Assembly (NCBI GenBank): GCA_025358055.1
Contig: JANYKV010000063.1
Coordinates: 75,569 to 139,568 of the forward strand
From: Gemmatimonadota bacterium
GTDB taxonomy: Bacteria; Gemmatimonadota; Gemmatimonadetes; Gemmatimonadales; GWC2-71-9
Reading direction: 5' to 3'
DNA length: 64,000 bases
The notes beneath the pieces were generated by a model that saw nothing but the letters and a program-made list of their open reading frames with translations, made no database searches and was not told where the DNA came from. Shown one piece after another: positions 25,947 to 35,859 of this stretch. Every line of letters begins with the position of its first letter. The first letter of the stretch is position 1. The position numbers and the translations under genes were made by a program.

Positions 25947-27593
25947 CTATTGCCGCCGGAAACGAACATTCAGCGCTCGTCCGGCAAAGAGCGCCAGTCC
26001 ATCGACAATGCTTCCCTTCCCCCGGCTGAATCGGACGGAGAAGAGCTCCGATTGGAATCCATCGCGATCCATCGGCCGGAGGGATATGGCTTTCGTCCCC
26101 CGCCGTCGCACCGCCAACGAATCGCCCTGGAGGAGCACGTCGTAAATCGTCTCGAGTTCGTCGCTGTAGTACGTGCCAACATAGCCTTGCAATTCTGCGA
26201 GTGTCGGGTGTACCGCCTTCGTTGCGACGAACCGAACCGAGTTGCCGTCCGCGCTAATGCGGGTGAGGCCCCGAGCCTTCCCCGCCGGGTCCACGTCGAA
26301 CGCCAAGTCCACGGAAACGCCCACGGCAGTAAACTGATTCACCGCCTTCGCGATCAAGGGGGCCGTCCGACCAAAATACTCGGCGACCAGGGCGTTGTCT
26401 TTGACCTCAACGCGAAGGATGTCCTCGGAGACAGGATCCCGATAGAGCCCTGCCAAAGCCGTGACATCTTGCATCTGCGCGGGCCGAGTGCCGGACGCGG
26501 CCAAGGCACTCGGCGCGGCGGGCAGAAATACATCGGCAACCTGATGGCCGAGGCTCACCGGGTCCGCCGAGGCCAGGTTGCAGAGAAGCGCCACGGAAAC
26601 GTTCTGTTCCGGATAACGGCCCAAGAATGCTCGGTACCCGGCTGTGGCGCCGCTGTGCTGCACCTCAAGGGTGCCGTGATACTGGCCAATCAGGAGTCCG
26701 AGAGCGTAGGAGATGTCCCGTCCATCGCGCAGCACACCGCGGCGGGTCATCGTGTCGACCAGTGCTTGGCCACCCACCACCGGATGGTCGAGGTTCGCAT
26801 TCCATTTCAGCAAATCCCCAACGGTCGTCAGGAGCCCTCCGCTCCCAAAGACGTTCGAGAAGGGCATTTCCAGCCGGAAGCCGCCGGACGGTGTGGTCGA
26901 ATAGGCGGTGGTCCGGCCGGGAAGGACGGCAGCGAAGTCTTCCCGCCAGCGCGTGTGCGTCATCCCCAAGGGTTCGAACAGATTGTGGTGGGTGAACACG
27001 CCGAGCGGCTCGCCGGAAACCCGTTCGACGATGACCCGGAGGAGAATGTACCCCGTATTGCTGTATAGGTATCGGGTGCCCGGCGGAAAATTGAGATCAC
27101 GCTGCAGACTGATCAGATCGAGTACTTCCTCGAGCGAATGCACCGCGGTGCCCGGCTCGCGTCCCTTGAGGGCTAAGAGAGTCCATTGATCACGGAGGCC
27201 GCTGATGTGGTGTAACAGCATCCGAATCGTGATCGGCGTGCCAAAATTGTGAATTTCCGGAAGATACGTCCGAATATCGTCATCGAGCGAGAGTTTTCCA
27301 CGCTGGGCAAGCAGCACCGTCGCTGCCGCGACAAACTGTTTGGAAACCGACCCGGCTTCCGAGATGGATTCCACGGTCAGAGGAGCGCCATACTCCAGAT
27401 TTGCCATTCCGTAGGCCCGCGTGATGCTCATGCCTCCGCTCGTCACCCCGACGATGCAGCCAGGGGACCGTGTGTTGTCCAGCTGAGAAAACACTTGATC
27501 CACTCGATGAGCCACGGAGTCGGGCACCTGAGCGGCCAGCCGGCCGAGCGCCACGAGCAAAAGCGGGCCGAGCGCGGCAGAAGTACTTCTCAT
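25947..27593 (-). CDS. secreted class C beta-lactamase-like serine hydrolase
   Basis: A 548-residue penicillin-recognising serine hydrolase. Residues 1-21 are a signal peptide. The catalytic Ser-x-x-Lys is in EAGSVSKQF (near residue 83) and Tyr-x-Asn in RYLYSNTGY (near 176); the third motif is probably HSGATAGY. After the catalytic domain (to about residue 370) comes a beta-rich C-terminal domain ending NVRFRRQ, common in esterase/DD-peptidase relatives. It may be an esterase or D-aminopeptidase; a resistance role is not supported. ATG 27593 overlaps the stop of the M16 gene by 4 bases; the ORF track start at 27620 precedes the leader. Confidence 0.85.
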   Translation of the reverse strand: MRSTSAALGPLLLVALGRLAAQVPDSVAHRVDQVFSQLDNTRSPGCIVGVTSGGMSITRAYGMANLEYGAPLTVESISEAGSVSKQFVAAATVLLAQRGKLSLDDDIRTYLPEIHNFGTPITIRMLLHHISGLRDQWTLLALKGREPGTAVHSLEEVLDLISLQRDLNFPPGTRYLYSNTGYILLRVIVERVSGEPLGVFTHHNLFEPLGMTHTRWREDFAAVLPGRTTAYSTTPSGGFRLEMPFSNVFGSGGLLTTVGDLLKWNANLDHPVVGGQALVDTMTRRGVLRDGRDISYALGLLIGQYHGTLEVQHSGATAGYRAFLGRYPEQNVSVALLCNLASADPVSLGHQVADVFLPAAPSALAASGTRPAQMQDVTALAGLYRDPVSEDILRVEVKDNALVAEYFGRTAPLIAKAVNQFTAVGVSVDLAFDVDPAGKARGLTRISADGNSVRFVATKAVHPTLAELQGYVGTYYSDELETIYDVLLQGDSLAVRRRGTKAISLRPMDRDGFQSELFSVRFSRGKGSIVDGLALFAGRALNVRFRRQ

Positions 27594-30397
27594 GGACAAG
27601 CGGCTCCTTGTTCCGGGCAAAGGGTCAGCTGAACGTAGTGGGTCCGGTTGAGGTATTCGCGAGCGGCATCTCGGACATATTCCGAAGTGATCGCATTGGT
27701 CCGCTCGAGCATACGACCCAGCACCTCTCCCAGTGGTTCACCATTCTGATCGGAATAGGGAACTTGGCCGAGCCAATACTGATTCTCCTTCAGGTTGGTT
27801 TCGTGGTCCCGCAATTCCGCCTCTTTGACTTTGGCGAGTTCGGCGGGCGTCGCACCGAAACGGGCCACCGAATCGATCTCGGCGAACACGGCTTTAGTGA
27901 GCTCACCGGCGCGAGTGGGCGCGGAACCGAATCCAACCGAGAACGTGTACGTGGACTTCGGGATACGATTGGACTCCGCACCCACGGATACGCCGTACGT
28001 GCCTCCGAGCGCCTCGCGCAGCTGTTCCCGGAGCCGAATCTCGAGCACCGCACGAAGGACACCGAGCCGATGGCGATTGACCGGAGTGAACTCGAAGGGA
28101 CCGGTGAATATGATGTCCGTTTGACTCTTTGGCTCGATTCCTTTGCGAATGACGCGCTCGGTCACCCCGGGCGGCGGCTCGATTCCCGTATCCTTCCACG
28201 AGTCGTCACGCGTGACCGTGGGGAGCCCACCCAGCCATTGCTCCACCAACGGTCGAATACTATCGAGCCGGAAGTTCCCGACGAATAGAAAGGTGAAATC
28301 GCCGGCGTCGGCGAATCGGTCGCGATAAAACGTCATCGCCTGGTCGAGGTGGATTTCCCCGACACGGTCCGCGGTGAACGGGCGCGCGCGCGGGTGATGG
28401 TTCGCGAGGGTGACCTGAACCGAATCCTGGAACACCGCATCCGGGCTGGCGCCCCGGTTGGCCAGGGAGGATCGGATCAAGTCCGTAAACGCGCCGAAGG
28501 CAACTGAGTCTCTGCGGGGAGCGGTGAAGTACAAGTAGATCAACTCAAACATCGTCGTGAAGTCTTTGGGCGAAGCCTGCCCGTTGAACCCCTCTTGCAT
28601 GTCCCCGATATAGGGAAAAACGCGGACCGCCTTCCCCGCAAGTTTCTTCTGGAGCTCAACGGCGCTGAACGTACCTAAGCCTTCACGGCTCACGATGGCG
28701 GTGGCCAGCGCCGCGCTCAAAAGTTGCTCGTCCGGAACCCGCGAGGATCCGCCCGGACTCCAGCCGGTCATTAGAATCTCGTCGTCCTTGAAATTGGTGG
28801 GCTTGAGCAGGACGCGCACCCCGTTGCCGAGCCGCCACTCCGTGATGTCGTAGGTCGTGTCGCGTTTGTCGGACACGACGGCCGAACCCCGAGGAGGATC
28901 GGACACAAGGGGTGCCGAGGAGACGCTGTCCTCGTATGCGGTGAGTGCCTGGCGCGTCACCTTATCAAAGACTTGCAGGAGGGCCGATTCGGTCGGAGGG
29001 GCGAGGCCGGCTTTCTCGGGCGCATTGGCGAGAACGACACGATTGCGCGGACTCAAGCGATCCTTGATGAGCGCGCCCACATCCTCCACTGTGATCGAAG
29101 GTACTATCGTCTTCGACAACTCATATTCGTAGCGAACGCCGGGCGCGGGATCGCCGGTCAGGAAGTGATCGATATACTCACTCACGTATCCGTCCGATTC
29201 AGCTTTTTCTCGTTCGGCGTACGATTGTTCCATCTGGCGCAGATAAATCGTTTTGGCGCGTTCGAGTTCAGTCGGGGTCACTCCAAACCGTCGAATTCGC
29301 TCGGCCTCCGTCAGGAGCGCCTCGAATCCGCGTTCGATGCCACCTTCCTTGACGGCCGTGAAGAGCGAGTAGCCTTCGCGGGACCGGACGAAGCGCCCCT
29401 GTCCGGAGCCCGCGAAGAGAAACGGCGCGTCCGCCTTCTGGGTGATTTCATTCAGGCGCGCATTGAGGATCTGGTTGTAGAGGCCGGCGACGATCCCGCG
29501 ACGATAGGCGGCCACCGTGCCCGACTCCTCGGGCGCACGCAGGACGACCAAGCTCGCGGATGAATTCGTGGCCTCGGCATCGGTGGCTACCGTCGCCATC
29601 TGAGCCTCGTGGTCCGGCACGGGATAGATGACCCGTTTTCGGGGGGACGTCGCCTTTGGGATGTTCCCGAATTGCCGGCGGACCAAGCGTTCGATCATCG
29701 CCCCGTCGAAGTCGCCAACCGCGATGACGGCCATCAAATCCGGTCGGTACCAATCCCGATAAAAACGCCGAAGCGAGGCGATGCCGAAGGTCTCCAGCGA
29801 TTCCTTGGTACCGATCGGAAGCCGGGTGGCATATCGGGAGCCGCGGAACAATATGGGGAACTGCTTATTTTGCATGCGCGCTTGGGCGCCCCGCCCGAGG
29901 CGCCATTCCTCGGTGATGACTCCGCGTTCCTTCTTCACCGCCGCAGGGTCGAAGGACACTCCATGGGCCCAATCCTCGAGAATTTGGAACGCGCGGCTGA
30001 CAATCGCGACGGTGTCCGTCGGAATGTGAAGCTCGTAGGTGGTCTCGTCGAAGGAGGTGGAAGCGTTGAGGTCCGCACCGAAGTGCATGCCGATCCGTTC
30101 GATGTAATCCACCAGCTCCTGTTTCTTGAAATGGGTGGTGCCGTTGAACGCCATGTGTTCGACGAAGTGGGCGAGTCCCAATTGGTCGTCATCTTCGAGG
30201 ACCGATCCCGCATTCACAACGAGCCGGAGCTCCGCGCGCTTTTCGGGCTTTGGGTTTGCTCGGATGTAGTAGCGAAGCCCGTTGCTCAAACGACCGACCC
30301 TCACGGCCGGGTCGAGCGGGATTTGCTGCGCCTGGGTGGAGGAGGCCGGAAGCAGTAGCCCGAGGGTTAACCAAAAGACGAACCAGCGCGAAGGCAT
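27590..30397 (-). CDS. periplasmic M16 (insulinase/pitrilysin) peptidase
   Basis: A 935-residue zinc peptidase made of two M16 halves. The leader (residues 1-24, WFVFWLTLGLLLPASSTQAQ) sends it to the periplasm. The inverted zinc motif HFVEHMAF begins near residue 76 and the third ligand is in KERGVITEEWRLG about 76 residues later. The second half (from about residue 500) lacks the His motif and is the usual inactive partner. Such enzymes degrade small peptides. ATG 30397 opens the signal peptide; the ORF track start at 30478 would place 27 unrelated residues before it. It is followed by the serine hydrolase with a 4-base overlap. Confidence 0.9.
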   Translation of the reverse strand: MPSRWFVFWLTLGLLLPASSTQAQQIPLDPAVRVGRLSNGLRYYIRANPKPEKRAELRLVVNAGSVLEDDDQLGLAHFVEHMAFNGTTHFKKQELVDYIERIGMHFGADLNASTSFDETTYELHIPTDTVAIVSRAFQILEDWAHGVSFDPAAVKKERGVITEEWRLGRGAQARMQNKQFPILFRGSRYATRLPIGTKESLETFGIASLRRFYRDWYRPDLMAVIAVGDFDGAMIERLVRRQFGNIPKATSPRKRVIYPVPDHEAQMATVATDAEATNSSASLVVLRAPEESGTVAAYRRGIVAGLYNQILNARLNEITQKADAPFLFAGSGQGRFVRSREGYSLFTAVKEGGIERGFEALLTEAERIRRFGVTPTELERAKTIYLRQMEQSYAEREKAESDGYVSEYIDHFLTGDPAPGVRYEYELSKTIVPSITVEDVGALIKDRLSPRNRVVLANAPEKAGLAPPTESALLQVFDKVTRQALTAYEDSVSSAPLVSDPPRGSAVVSDKRDTTYDITEWRLGNGVRVLLKPTNFKDDEILMTGWSPGGSSRVPDEQLLSAALATAIVSREGLGTFSAVELQKKLAGKAVRVFPYIGDMQEGFNGQASPKDFTTMFELIYLYFTAPRRDSVAFGAFTDLIRSSLANRGASPDAVFQDSVQVTLANHHPRARPFTADRVGEIHLDQAMTFYRDRFADAGDFTFLFVGNFRLDSIRPLVEQWLGGLPTVTRDDSWKDTGIEPPPGVTERVIRKGIEPKSQTDIIFTGPFEFTPVNRHRLGVLRAVLEIRLREQLREALGGTYGVSVGAESNRIPKSTYTFSVGFGSAPTRAGELTKAVFAEIDSVARFGATPAELAKVKEAELRDHETNLKENQYWLGQVPYSDQNGEPLGEVLGRMLERTNAITSEYVRDAAREYLNRTHYVQLTLCPEQGAACP

Positions 30398-30482
30398 GGC
30401 GGGGGCCTTTCGAGGGCCGAAAAGTGGCTGCGAGTTGGCGGGCGATTGGTGAGACCGGGCCGGGATGACCGCGGCCATCGCA

Positions 30483-30977
30483 TCACCCGATCGGTGAATC
30501 TTCCATTTGACCCTGCTGCCACAGGCTGATCGCGAGTAGGACGGCCCCGATGCTGACGCCCATATCAGCCACGTTGAAGGTCCAAAACCTCCAGGCGCCG
30601 ACCCCCATATCGATGAAATCCACTACCCCGCGCGCCGAGCGGACCCGATCGAGCAGGTTGCCCAGCGCGCCGCCCACGATGAGACCGAGTGCCACCAAGC
30701 GAAGCGTTGCGGCCTCCGGCGTCTCCTTGAGCACGCGCCCGAGCAGAAACAGAACTCCGATACCGATCACAAGGAACCCAGGCCGCGAGAACGCCCCGAG
30801 GGACATGCTGAAGGCGGCTCCCGGGTTGTATGCCAAGGTGAACCGCAAGAAATCGCCGAGGATTTGGTGTGGAATAAATGGGGGAGAGAGGTGCTCGACG
30901 GCGAGCGCCTTGGTGGTGCAATCCGTGAGTAGCACCAAGAGCGAAAGCGGCGCCATGAGCTTGAACTTCCGATTCAC
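30483..30977 (-). CDS. lspA: lipoprotein signal peptidase (signal peptidase II)
   Basis: LspA removes the signal peptide from lipid-modified prolipoproteins at the inner membrane. The 164-residue length and four hydrophobic helices fit. The two catalytic Asp residues are in GVVDFIDMG (near residue 112) and FNVADMGVSIG (near 134); GGALGNLLDRVRSARG and YNPGAAFSM are further family motifs. It starts with GTG at 30977, overlapping the stop of the kinase gene as GTGA. The window also encodes at least two lipoproteins (52826 and 53368) that would be its substrates. Confidence 0.95.
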   Translation of the reverse strand: MNRKFKLMAPLSLLVLLTDCTTKALAVEHLSPPFIPHQILGDFLRFTLAYNPGAAFSMSLGAFSRPGFLVIGIGVLFLLGRVLKETPEAATLRLVALGLIVGGALGNLLDRVRSARGVVDFIDMGVGAWRFWTFNVADMGVSIGAVLLAISLWQQGQMEDSPIG

Positions 30978-32599
30978 CTTTTCCCCCCTTTCGAAATGCG
31001 AGGTGTGCCGGGATCCGCTATCTCGGCGGTGTCAGCGACATGTTGCGCCAAACGATTGATCAACACGAAAAGCTCCTCAGTGCGGGAGCGAGCCTTGCTT
31101 CGGAAGATGCCACGCGCCAACGAGTAAGCCCCGAGAACGATTCCGCCGGCCAATAAACCAGCGGCGAGTGGGGAATGAAGCGCCCCCATTCCGACCCCCA
31201 TCGCAACACCGAAACCGCCCCCACCGAGACCGCCCATGAGGCCCCCGAACAGTCCGCCGGCCAGACCATTGAGACGCTCTTCCACACGAATGCGGGTCTG
31301 CCCGCCGCGGGGCGTGATCAGGACATGCACGTCTCGGCCCACACCCGAGCCCGGCGCGGCCGTCGAGCGCCAGGCGATTGAGTTGCCGAGCGTGCTCACT
31401 TGGCCCACGTTGTTGATCGCCAACCTAATCTCTTCAACCATGGGTACGTACTCGGATTCGGGGACCTCACCCTCGACCACTCGCTCGAACACCAATAACG
31501 CCGGCCCGCCGAGAAACACCGACGGCCTCTTCGCGGCAGCTGGAGGTGTTGCCGAAGAACGCCATTGCGATGCGCGGGGTGCCGGCGAAAGGACCTCACG
31601 GGCGGCACGCCGAACGACCGCGGGTTCGATTCCCACTTCTGCCGCCAACCGCTCGACGCCACCAATCGTCATGGCGCCGGTTAAGGTTGGCTCGGTGGCT
31701 TCCAGCTCCGCGGCGCGATTCACGATCGCTTCCACTTGGGGAGCCGAGTAGCGCAGACGCTCACCAAACGCGCCCGCGAACCGCTGAGCAAATTCGAGGG
31801 GGGTCGCATACCGGAGATTCGGTCGCAACGCCATCGCACGCGCGAGCGTCTGTTCCGCTCCGCCGGGGAGAAGGTCGAGCTTGGCCCGGTGCCCCGGCTC
31901 CGCGTCTTGAAAGTGTCCCAAGCGAACCGCTTCTTCCGAGAGCCACATCCCTGGCGTTTGCCCCACCACCATCTCGTATGTCACCGCGGCGAGGCTGAAC
32001 ACGTCCGTTCGCACATCGAGGTCCATCAGTCCCGCCGCTTGTTCGGGACTCATATATCCCGGCGTCCCGAGCGGGAACCCCGTTCGGGTCAGGTTGACTC
32101 CGCCGGCGGTCGAAACGGCTTTTGCAATTCCGAAGTCTGCGACTACGGCGTGCCCACCGGATAGCAGAATATTCTCCGGCTTGATATCCCGGTGGACGAC
32201 CCCATGCTGATGCGCGTAATTCAGCGCCTCGGCGATTTCCAACGTGAGGCGGACGGCTTCCGCGGACGGCAAGGTTCCACTGCGAGCCAACCAGCCTCGG
32301 AGGGTTTCACCCTCCACAAACGGCATGACGTAATAGAGATAATCTCCCGCTTTGCCCGAATCGATGAGCGTGAGCACGTTCGGATGTTGCAGCTGGGCAA
32401 TGATTTCAATTTCCCGGAGGAACCGGTCGACCCCGATGACCGCGGCCACTTCGGGCCGCAAAACCTTCACTGCCACCGAACGACTGTGTTTCCCATCCTT
32501 CGCGAGATAAACCGTGGCCATCCCACCGCGTCCGAGTTCACGCTCGAAGGTGTACCGGTCCGTGAAGGCCGTGGCGAGCGGTTCGGGAATCTCAGACAT
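30974..32599 (-). CDS. Ser/Thr protein kinase with C-terminal glycine-rich membrane segment
   Basis: A 541-residue eukaryotic-like kinase. Kinase motifs: GRGGMATVYLA (residues 23-33), VAVKVL, HRDIKPENIL (near 135), VADFGIAKA (near 156) and GTPGYMSPEQ. The kinase domain ends near residue 280. The remainder is a linker that includes a repeated helical element, a central segment with LINVEE-like beta strands, and a glycine-rich hydrophobic stretch (GGLFGGLMGGLGGGGFG, about residues 446-490) that likely spans the membrane and ends in a cytoplasmic tail. No extracellular PASTA domain is seen. It is coupled to lspA by a 4-base overlap; 35 bases separate it from the cupin gene upstream. Confidence 0.92.
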   Translation of the reverse strand: MSEIPEPLATAFTDRYTFERELGRGGMATVYLAKDGKHSRSVAVKVLRPEVAAVIGVDRFLREIEIIAQLQHPNVLTLIDSGKAGDYLYYVMPFVEGETLRGWLARSGTLPSAEAVRLTLEIAEALNYAHQHGVVHRDIKPENILLSGGHAVVADFGIAKAVSTAGGVNLTRTGFPLGTPGYMSPEQAAGLMDLDVRTDVFSLAAVTYEMVVGQTPGMWLSEEAVRLGHFQDAEPGHRAKLDLLPGGAEQTLARAMALRPNLRYATPLEFAQRFAGAFGERLRYSAPQVEAIVNRAAELEATEPTLTGAMTIGGVERLAAEVGIEPAVVRRAAREVLSPAPRASQWRSSATPPAAAKRPSVFLGGPALLVFERVVEGEVPESEYVPMVEEIRLAINNVGQVSTLGNSIAWRSTAAPGSGVGRDVHVLITPRGGQTRIRVEERLNGLAGGLFGGLMGGLGGGGFGVAMGVGMGALHSPLAAGLLAGGIVLGAYSLARGIFRSKARSRTEELFVLINRLAQHVADTAEIADPGTPRISKGGKR

Positions 32600-32634
32600 C
32601 CGTAAAAGATAGCGCCGGGGGGTTCAAAAGGCGG

Positions 32635-33084
32635 CTACGGTTTCAGGTGTTCGGACCAATCGTAGAAGCGGAGACCAGGCCCCCCCGGCCGGTACACCTG
32701 GACGGCAACCATGCCGCGCGGTCCGGCCATTGCGGCGTGCCTGACACCTCGAGGAATCCGAAGCGAGCCTCCCTCCTTCAACTCGACCTCCCGGCCGTCG
32801 ACCAGCACCTTCGCGGACCCGCAGACCGCCCAGAGGATTTCATCACCTTCAATATGAACATGCTCAGCAACGGAGCCCGCGGGAAGAATGTTGATCCATC
32901 CGCCGTACAATCCCAGGCTATCCACCTCTCCTCGCGTAAAGATCGGCCGCACCCGAACGGACCCTGGTGGATTCTGCCGAAACGCTCCACTCCCAGGCAT
33001 TTGACACGCCTCCTGAGCGTATGCCTGACGGCACGGTAGCAACACGGAGAGCACGCCACCCACAATGGCAAGGAGTTTGATCAT
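32635..33084 (-). CDS. secreted cupin-domain protein
   Basis: A 149-residue small beta-barrel protein with a signal peptide (residues 1-23, ending AYAQE). The cupin metal motif is partly visible as AEHVHIEGDEILWAVCG (His, His, Glu) with the closing RIPRGVRHAAMAG supplying the last His. Such proteins bind a metal and may act as isomerases, oxygenases or simple sensors; no substrate can be named. It lies upstream of the kinase on the same strand and is divergent from the amidase gene at 33237. The 152-base gap between them probably holds both promoters, but I could not identify a convincing pair of boxes. Confidence 0.82.
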   Translation of the reverse strand: MIKLLAIVGGVLSVLLPCRQAYAQEACQMPGSGAFRQNPPGSVRVRPIFTRGEVDSLGLYGGWINILPAGSVAEHVHIEGDEILWAVCGSAKVLVDGREVELKEGGSLRIPRGVRHAAMAGPRGMVAVQVYRPGGPGLRFYDWSEHLKP

Positions 33085-33236
33085 AAACTCGGGCCTCCAG
33101 GGTCCAGGTAAGGAATATCATCCACCCGTGAGAAAATGCGGCAATGCCCTGAAGGGGGAAGAGAGGTACGTTAGAAGTGGATATTACGCCGTTAGACTAC
33201 TGGCGGCAATAAACCCCAACACTCAAGGTTCCGACT

Positions 33237-34628
33237 ATGGCGGATCCAGCGTTTCTGTTCTCGACCTTGCGCGAACTCGCTAAGGCCATTCGGGAGCACC
33301 GCGTTTCTCCCACCGAAGTCGTCGAGGCTACACTGGCTCGGATCGAACGACTCAACCCTGCCTTGAACGCATTTATCCGAGTGTCGGACACCGCACTCGA
33401 AGCGGCGAGGGCGGCGGAAGACTCCCTCCGGAGAGGGAACCACGCCTCGCTGCTGGGCGTACCGATTTCGGTCAAGGATCTCATCCTAACGCGTGGGATG
33501 CCCACCACCGCCGGATCCAAAACTTTTGGGCCTGGGCTCAAGAGTCGGCGCGACGCCCCGGTTATCGCGCTTCTCCGGCGGGCGGGTGCCATCATCATTG
33601 GCAAAACGAATCTCCATGAAGTCGCGCTCGGTGTCACGAGTGTGAATGAGCACTTTGGCCCCGTTCGAAATCCATGGGCACCCGACCGCGTCGCCGGTGG
33701 ATCGAGCGGCGGGTCTTCTGTCGCAGTGGCGGCGGCCCTGGGATATGGGTCGATCGGAACGGACACGCGCGGCTCCATTCGAATTCCGGCGGCCTGTTGC
33801 GGCGTGGTCGGCCTCAAACCCACCTATGGGCTGGTCTCGGTAGATGACGTCATTCCGTTGAGTCCAAGCCTAGACCATGTCGGACCGATCACGCGAAGCG
33901 TCGAGGACGCCGCCGTCCTCTTGGGCGCTTTGGTCCGCCGAAGAAATGCATCGGAACGGTATCTCAAGGCCGTTGACACACCCTCAGCCCGGCTCCGTGT
34001 CGGCCTTTCGGAGTTTCACCTCCGCGATTTGGACGGCGCGGTCGGAAAATCGGTACAAGAGGCGATCGAGGAATTGAGGCGTCAGGGGCACGTGCTCAGC
34101 CATGTCTCGATGCCCGAATTGGAAGGCAGTCTGGCCGCATCGGGCGTGATCACCGGTACCGAGGCTGTGGAGTATCACGACACCCGACTCAAAGAGCATC
34201 CGGAGGGCTTTGGCCCCAATGTTCGGAGCCGGCTTGAGAAGGGCTATGCCTGGTCCGGAGTGGACTATGTCCGGGCGCAGGCAAAGCGACGAGAAGTCAC
34301 GGCCGCCTATGAAGGCGTTTTTCGATCAGTGGACTGCCTGGTCGGTGCCACCCTGCCGGCGGTGGCACCCAAGATCGTGGACCAACAGGTGTATATCGAC
34401 GGGGTTGCGGTCAATACCGTCGAGGCCTTCGTCCGCTTCAACGCTCCCCAAAATATGGCCGGGCTTCCCGCGCTTTCGATTCCGTGTGGGCGCAGTCCGG
34501 CCGGTCTCCCCATCGGCCTGCAGCTCATCGCGGCTGCAGGTCGCGACGACATCGTGTTGGCCGTTGGCGCGGAGTTCCAGCGCGAGACCGATTGGCATCA
34601 CCCTATTGCCTTACGGTCGGATACTTGA
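33237..34628 (+). CDS. amidase-signature family amidase
   Basis: A 463-residue hydrolase of the Ser-cisSer-Lys amidase family (GatA-like). The catalytic Lys is in PISVKDL (near residue 79), the cis-Ser in AGGSSGGSS (near 154) and the nucleophile in GTDTRGSIRIPA (near 180). The family's usual Gly after Asp-Thr is Arg here, a common variant in malonamidase-like enzymes. No signal peptide is present. No gatB or gatC is adjacent, so a role in tRNA amidation is unlikely; hydrolysis of a free amide is more probable. Its 3' end overlaps the broken M20 gene by 26 bases on the opposite strand. Confidence 0.9.
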   Translation: MADPAFLFSTLRELAKAIREHRVSPTEVVEATLARIERLNPALNAFIRVSDTALEAARAAEDSLRRGNHASLLGVPISVKDLILTRGMPTTAGSKTFGPGLKSRRDAPVIALLRRAGAIIIGKTNLHEVALGVTSVNEHFGPVRNPWAPDRVAGGSSGGSSVAVAAALGYGSIGTDTRGSIRIPAACCGVVGLKPTYGLVSVDDVIPLSPSLDHVGPITRSVEDAAVLLGALVRRRNASERYLKAVDTPSARLRVGLSEFHLRDLDGAVGKSVQEAIEELRRQGHVLSHVSMPELEGSLAASGVITGTEAVEYHDTRLKEHPEGFGPNVRSRLEKGYAWSGVDYVRAQAKRREVTAAYEGVFRSVDCLVGATLPAVAPKIVDQQVYIDGVAVNTVEAFVRFNAPQNMAGLPALSIPCGRSPAGLPIGLQLIAAAGRDDIVLAVGAEFQRETDWHHPIALRSDT

Positions 34629-35753
34629 TGCCGAGCTGCTCCAAGTAGGTCTTGTACTTCGTGGGATCGTAGTAGTATTTGCGCATCTGATCGCGGAATT
34701 TTGCCATGCGCTGGACGTTCAAGTCGGTCGCCGGCTTGTCGTCCGGACGAAGCAACGAAATGTATTTCTGGTCTTTGGTCTGGACTTTGGTGAAATACTC
34801 CCACGCACTTTCCCGAAGTGAAGGGCTGAGCAGTAGGTCCAGCACCGTCATCGCCGCTGCTTTGGCGCCCGCCGTCGCACCTTTGTGGGCAATCGGGGTC
34901 GCCATCGCAATCGCATTGGCCCAGTGGTGGCCGGGCAAGTTGGGGATATTTGGATGGATAGCGGAGCACGATGGTCGGCACGTTCCACGACACGTCCCCG
35001 ATGTCGTCCGAACCACCACCCCGGTTCTGTTCATCGGTCACCATGGTGTCCAACTTCGCGAGCGCGGTATCGAGGCCCTTCTCCAGTACTTTGAGTTCGA
35101 GTTGCAGTGCCTTAGCCAGAGTTTGATCATCCTCGCTCCACTTCGGGAGCCCAATCTGCTGGATGTTCTTGGTCATCGCCTCCGCGATGGGACGGTTGAA
35201 GTACCCGGGCCATGCCGTGCCCAGAATCCGCACCTCCCCTAGTTTCGTGCCGGTCATCATCGCGGCGCCTTGCGCCATCGTCTGACCCAACTCGAATAAC
35301 TCCTTGATGTGGGCGTAGTCGGTTTCCCGAAAGTAGTACCACACCGATGCGCTGCTGGGGACGACATTGGGCTGATCGCCCCCGTCTCGGATGACGTAGT
35401 GGAGGCGAGGTCCGAGCCCATCGCGATCACCGGCTTCCCTCTCCCCCACGTGGCCACCCAACCGGTCTGCATCCCGGCAATCCCTTCCTCGACCGTGAAC
35501 CCATTCTTCCGAAGCAGGGCGACGAGATACTTCGATGTCTCCACTTCTTGGAAGCCCAGCTCGCCGAAGGAAAAAATCTGATCGACTCCTTGCTGGGTCA
35601 GCGTTTTCATCCCCTCGACTTCGCTCACGACGTCGGCCTTGGGCGGGCGATGGTGGCCTCGTCGGCCGCTTGGCCGGTCAGCTTGGATGGGGCGAACGAG
35701 GCGACTAGGCACGCGGCGCCCAAGACGACCCCTTGGAGAGTGCAAGCACGCAT
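34603..35753 (-). pseudogene. broken AbgB-type M20 amidohydrolase (two frameshifts and a deletion)
   Basis: Three ORF fragments on the minus strand join into one secreted M20 amidohydrolase of the aminobenzoyl-glutamate utilisation B type. Fragment 1 (start ATG 35753) is a signal peptide (GVVLGAACLVASF). It shifts frame near 35640 into KADVVSEVEGMKTLTQQ ... FSFGELGFQEVETSKYLVALL. Near 35410 the VIAMGSD stretch joins, in another frame, directly to LHYVIRDGGDQPNVVPS; the intervening zinc-ligand region (over 100 residues in relatives) is missing. A third shift at AAA (34949-34951) leads from TIVLRYPS into NIPNLPGHHW and on to the normal C-terminus (GIKYPTVRQ). The full span equals about 383 codons against about 480-550 in relatives. 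It cannot make active enzyme. Confidence 0.88.
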
Positions 35754-35859
35754 TCGGGAGCTCACGATAGGGTCGGCACGAACAGAGAAGCCGGCCCGCG
35801 AATGCGAACCGGCCCGATAATCTACTGCGCGCCTGAATGGGTCGCGCCCCCCGGAAAAA

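Noticed and set aside
25377-27068. 563-residue plus-strand ORF
   Set aside because: Antisense to DinB and the serine hydrolase, which both have clear family motifs.
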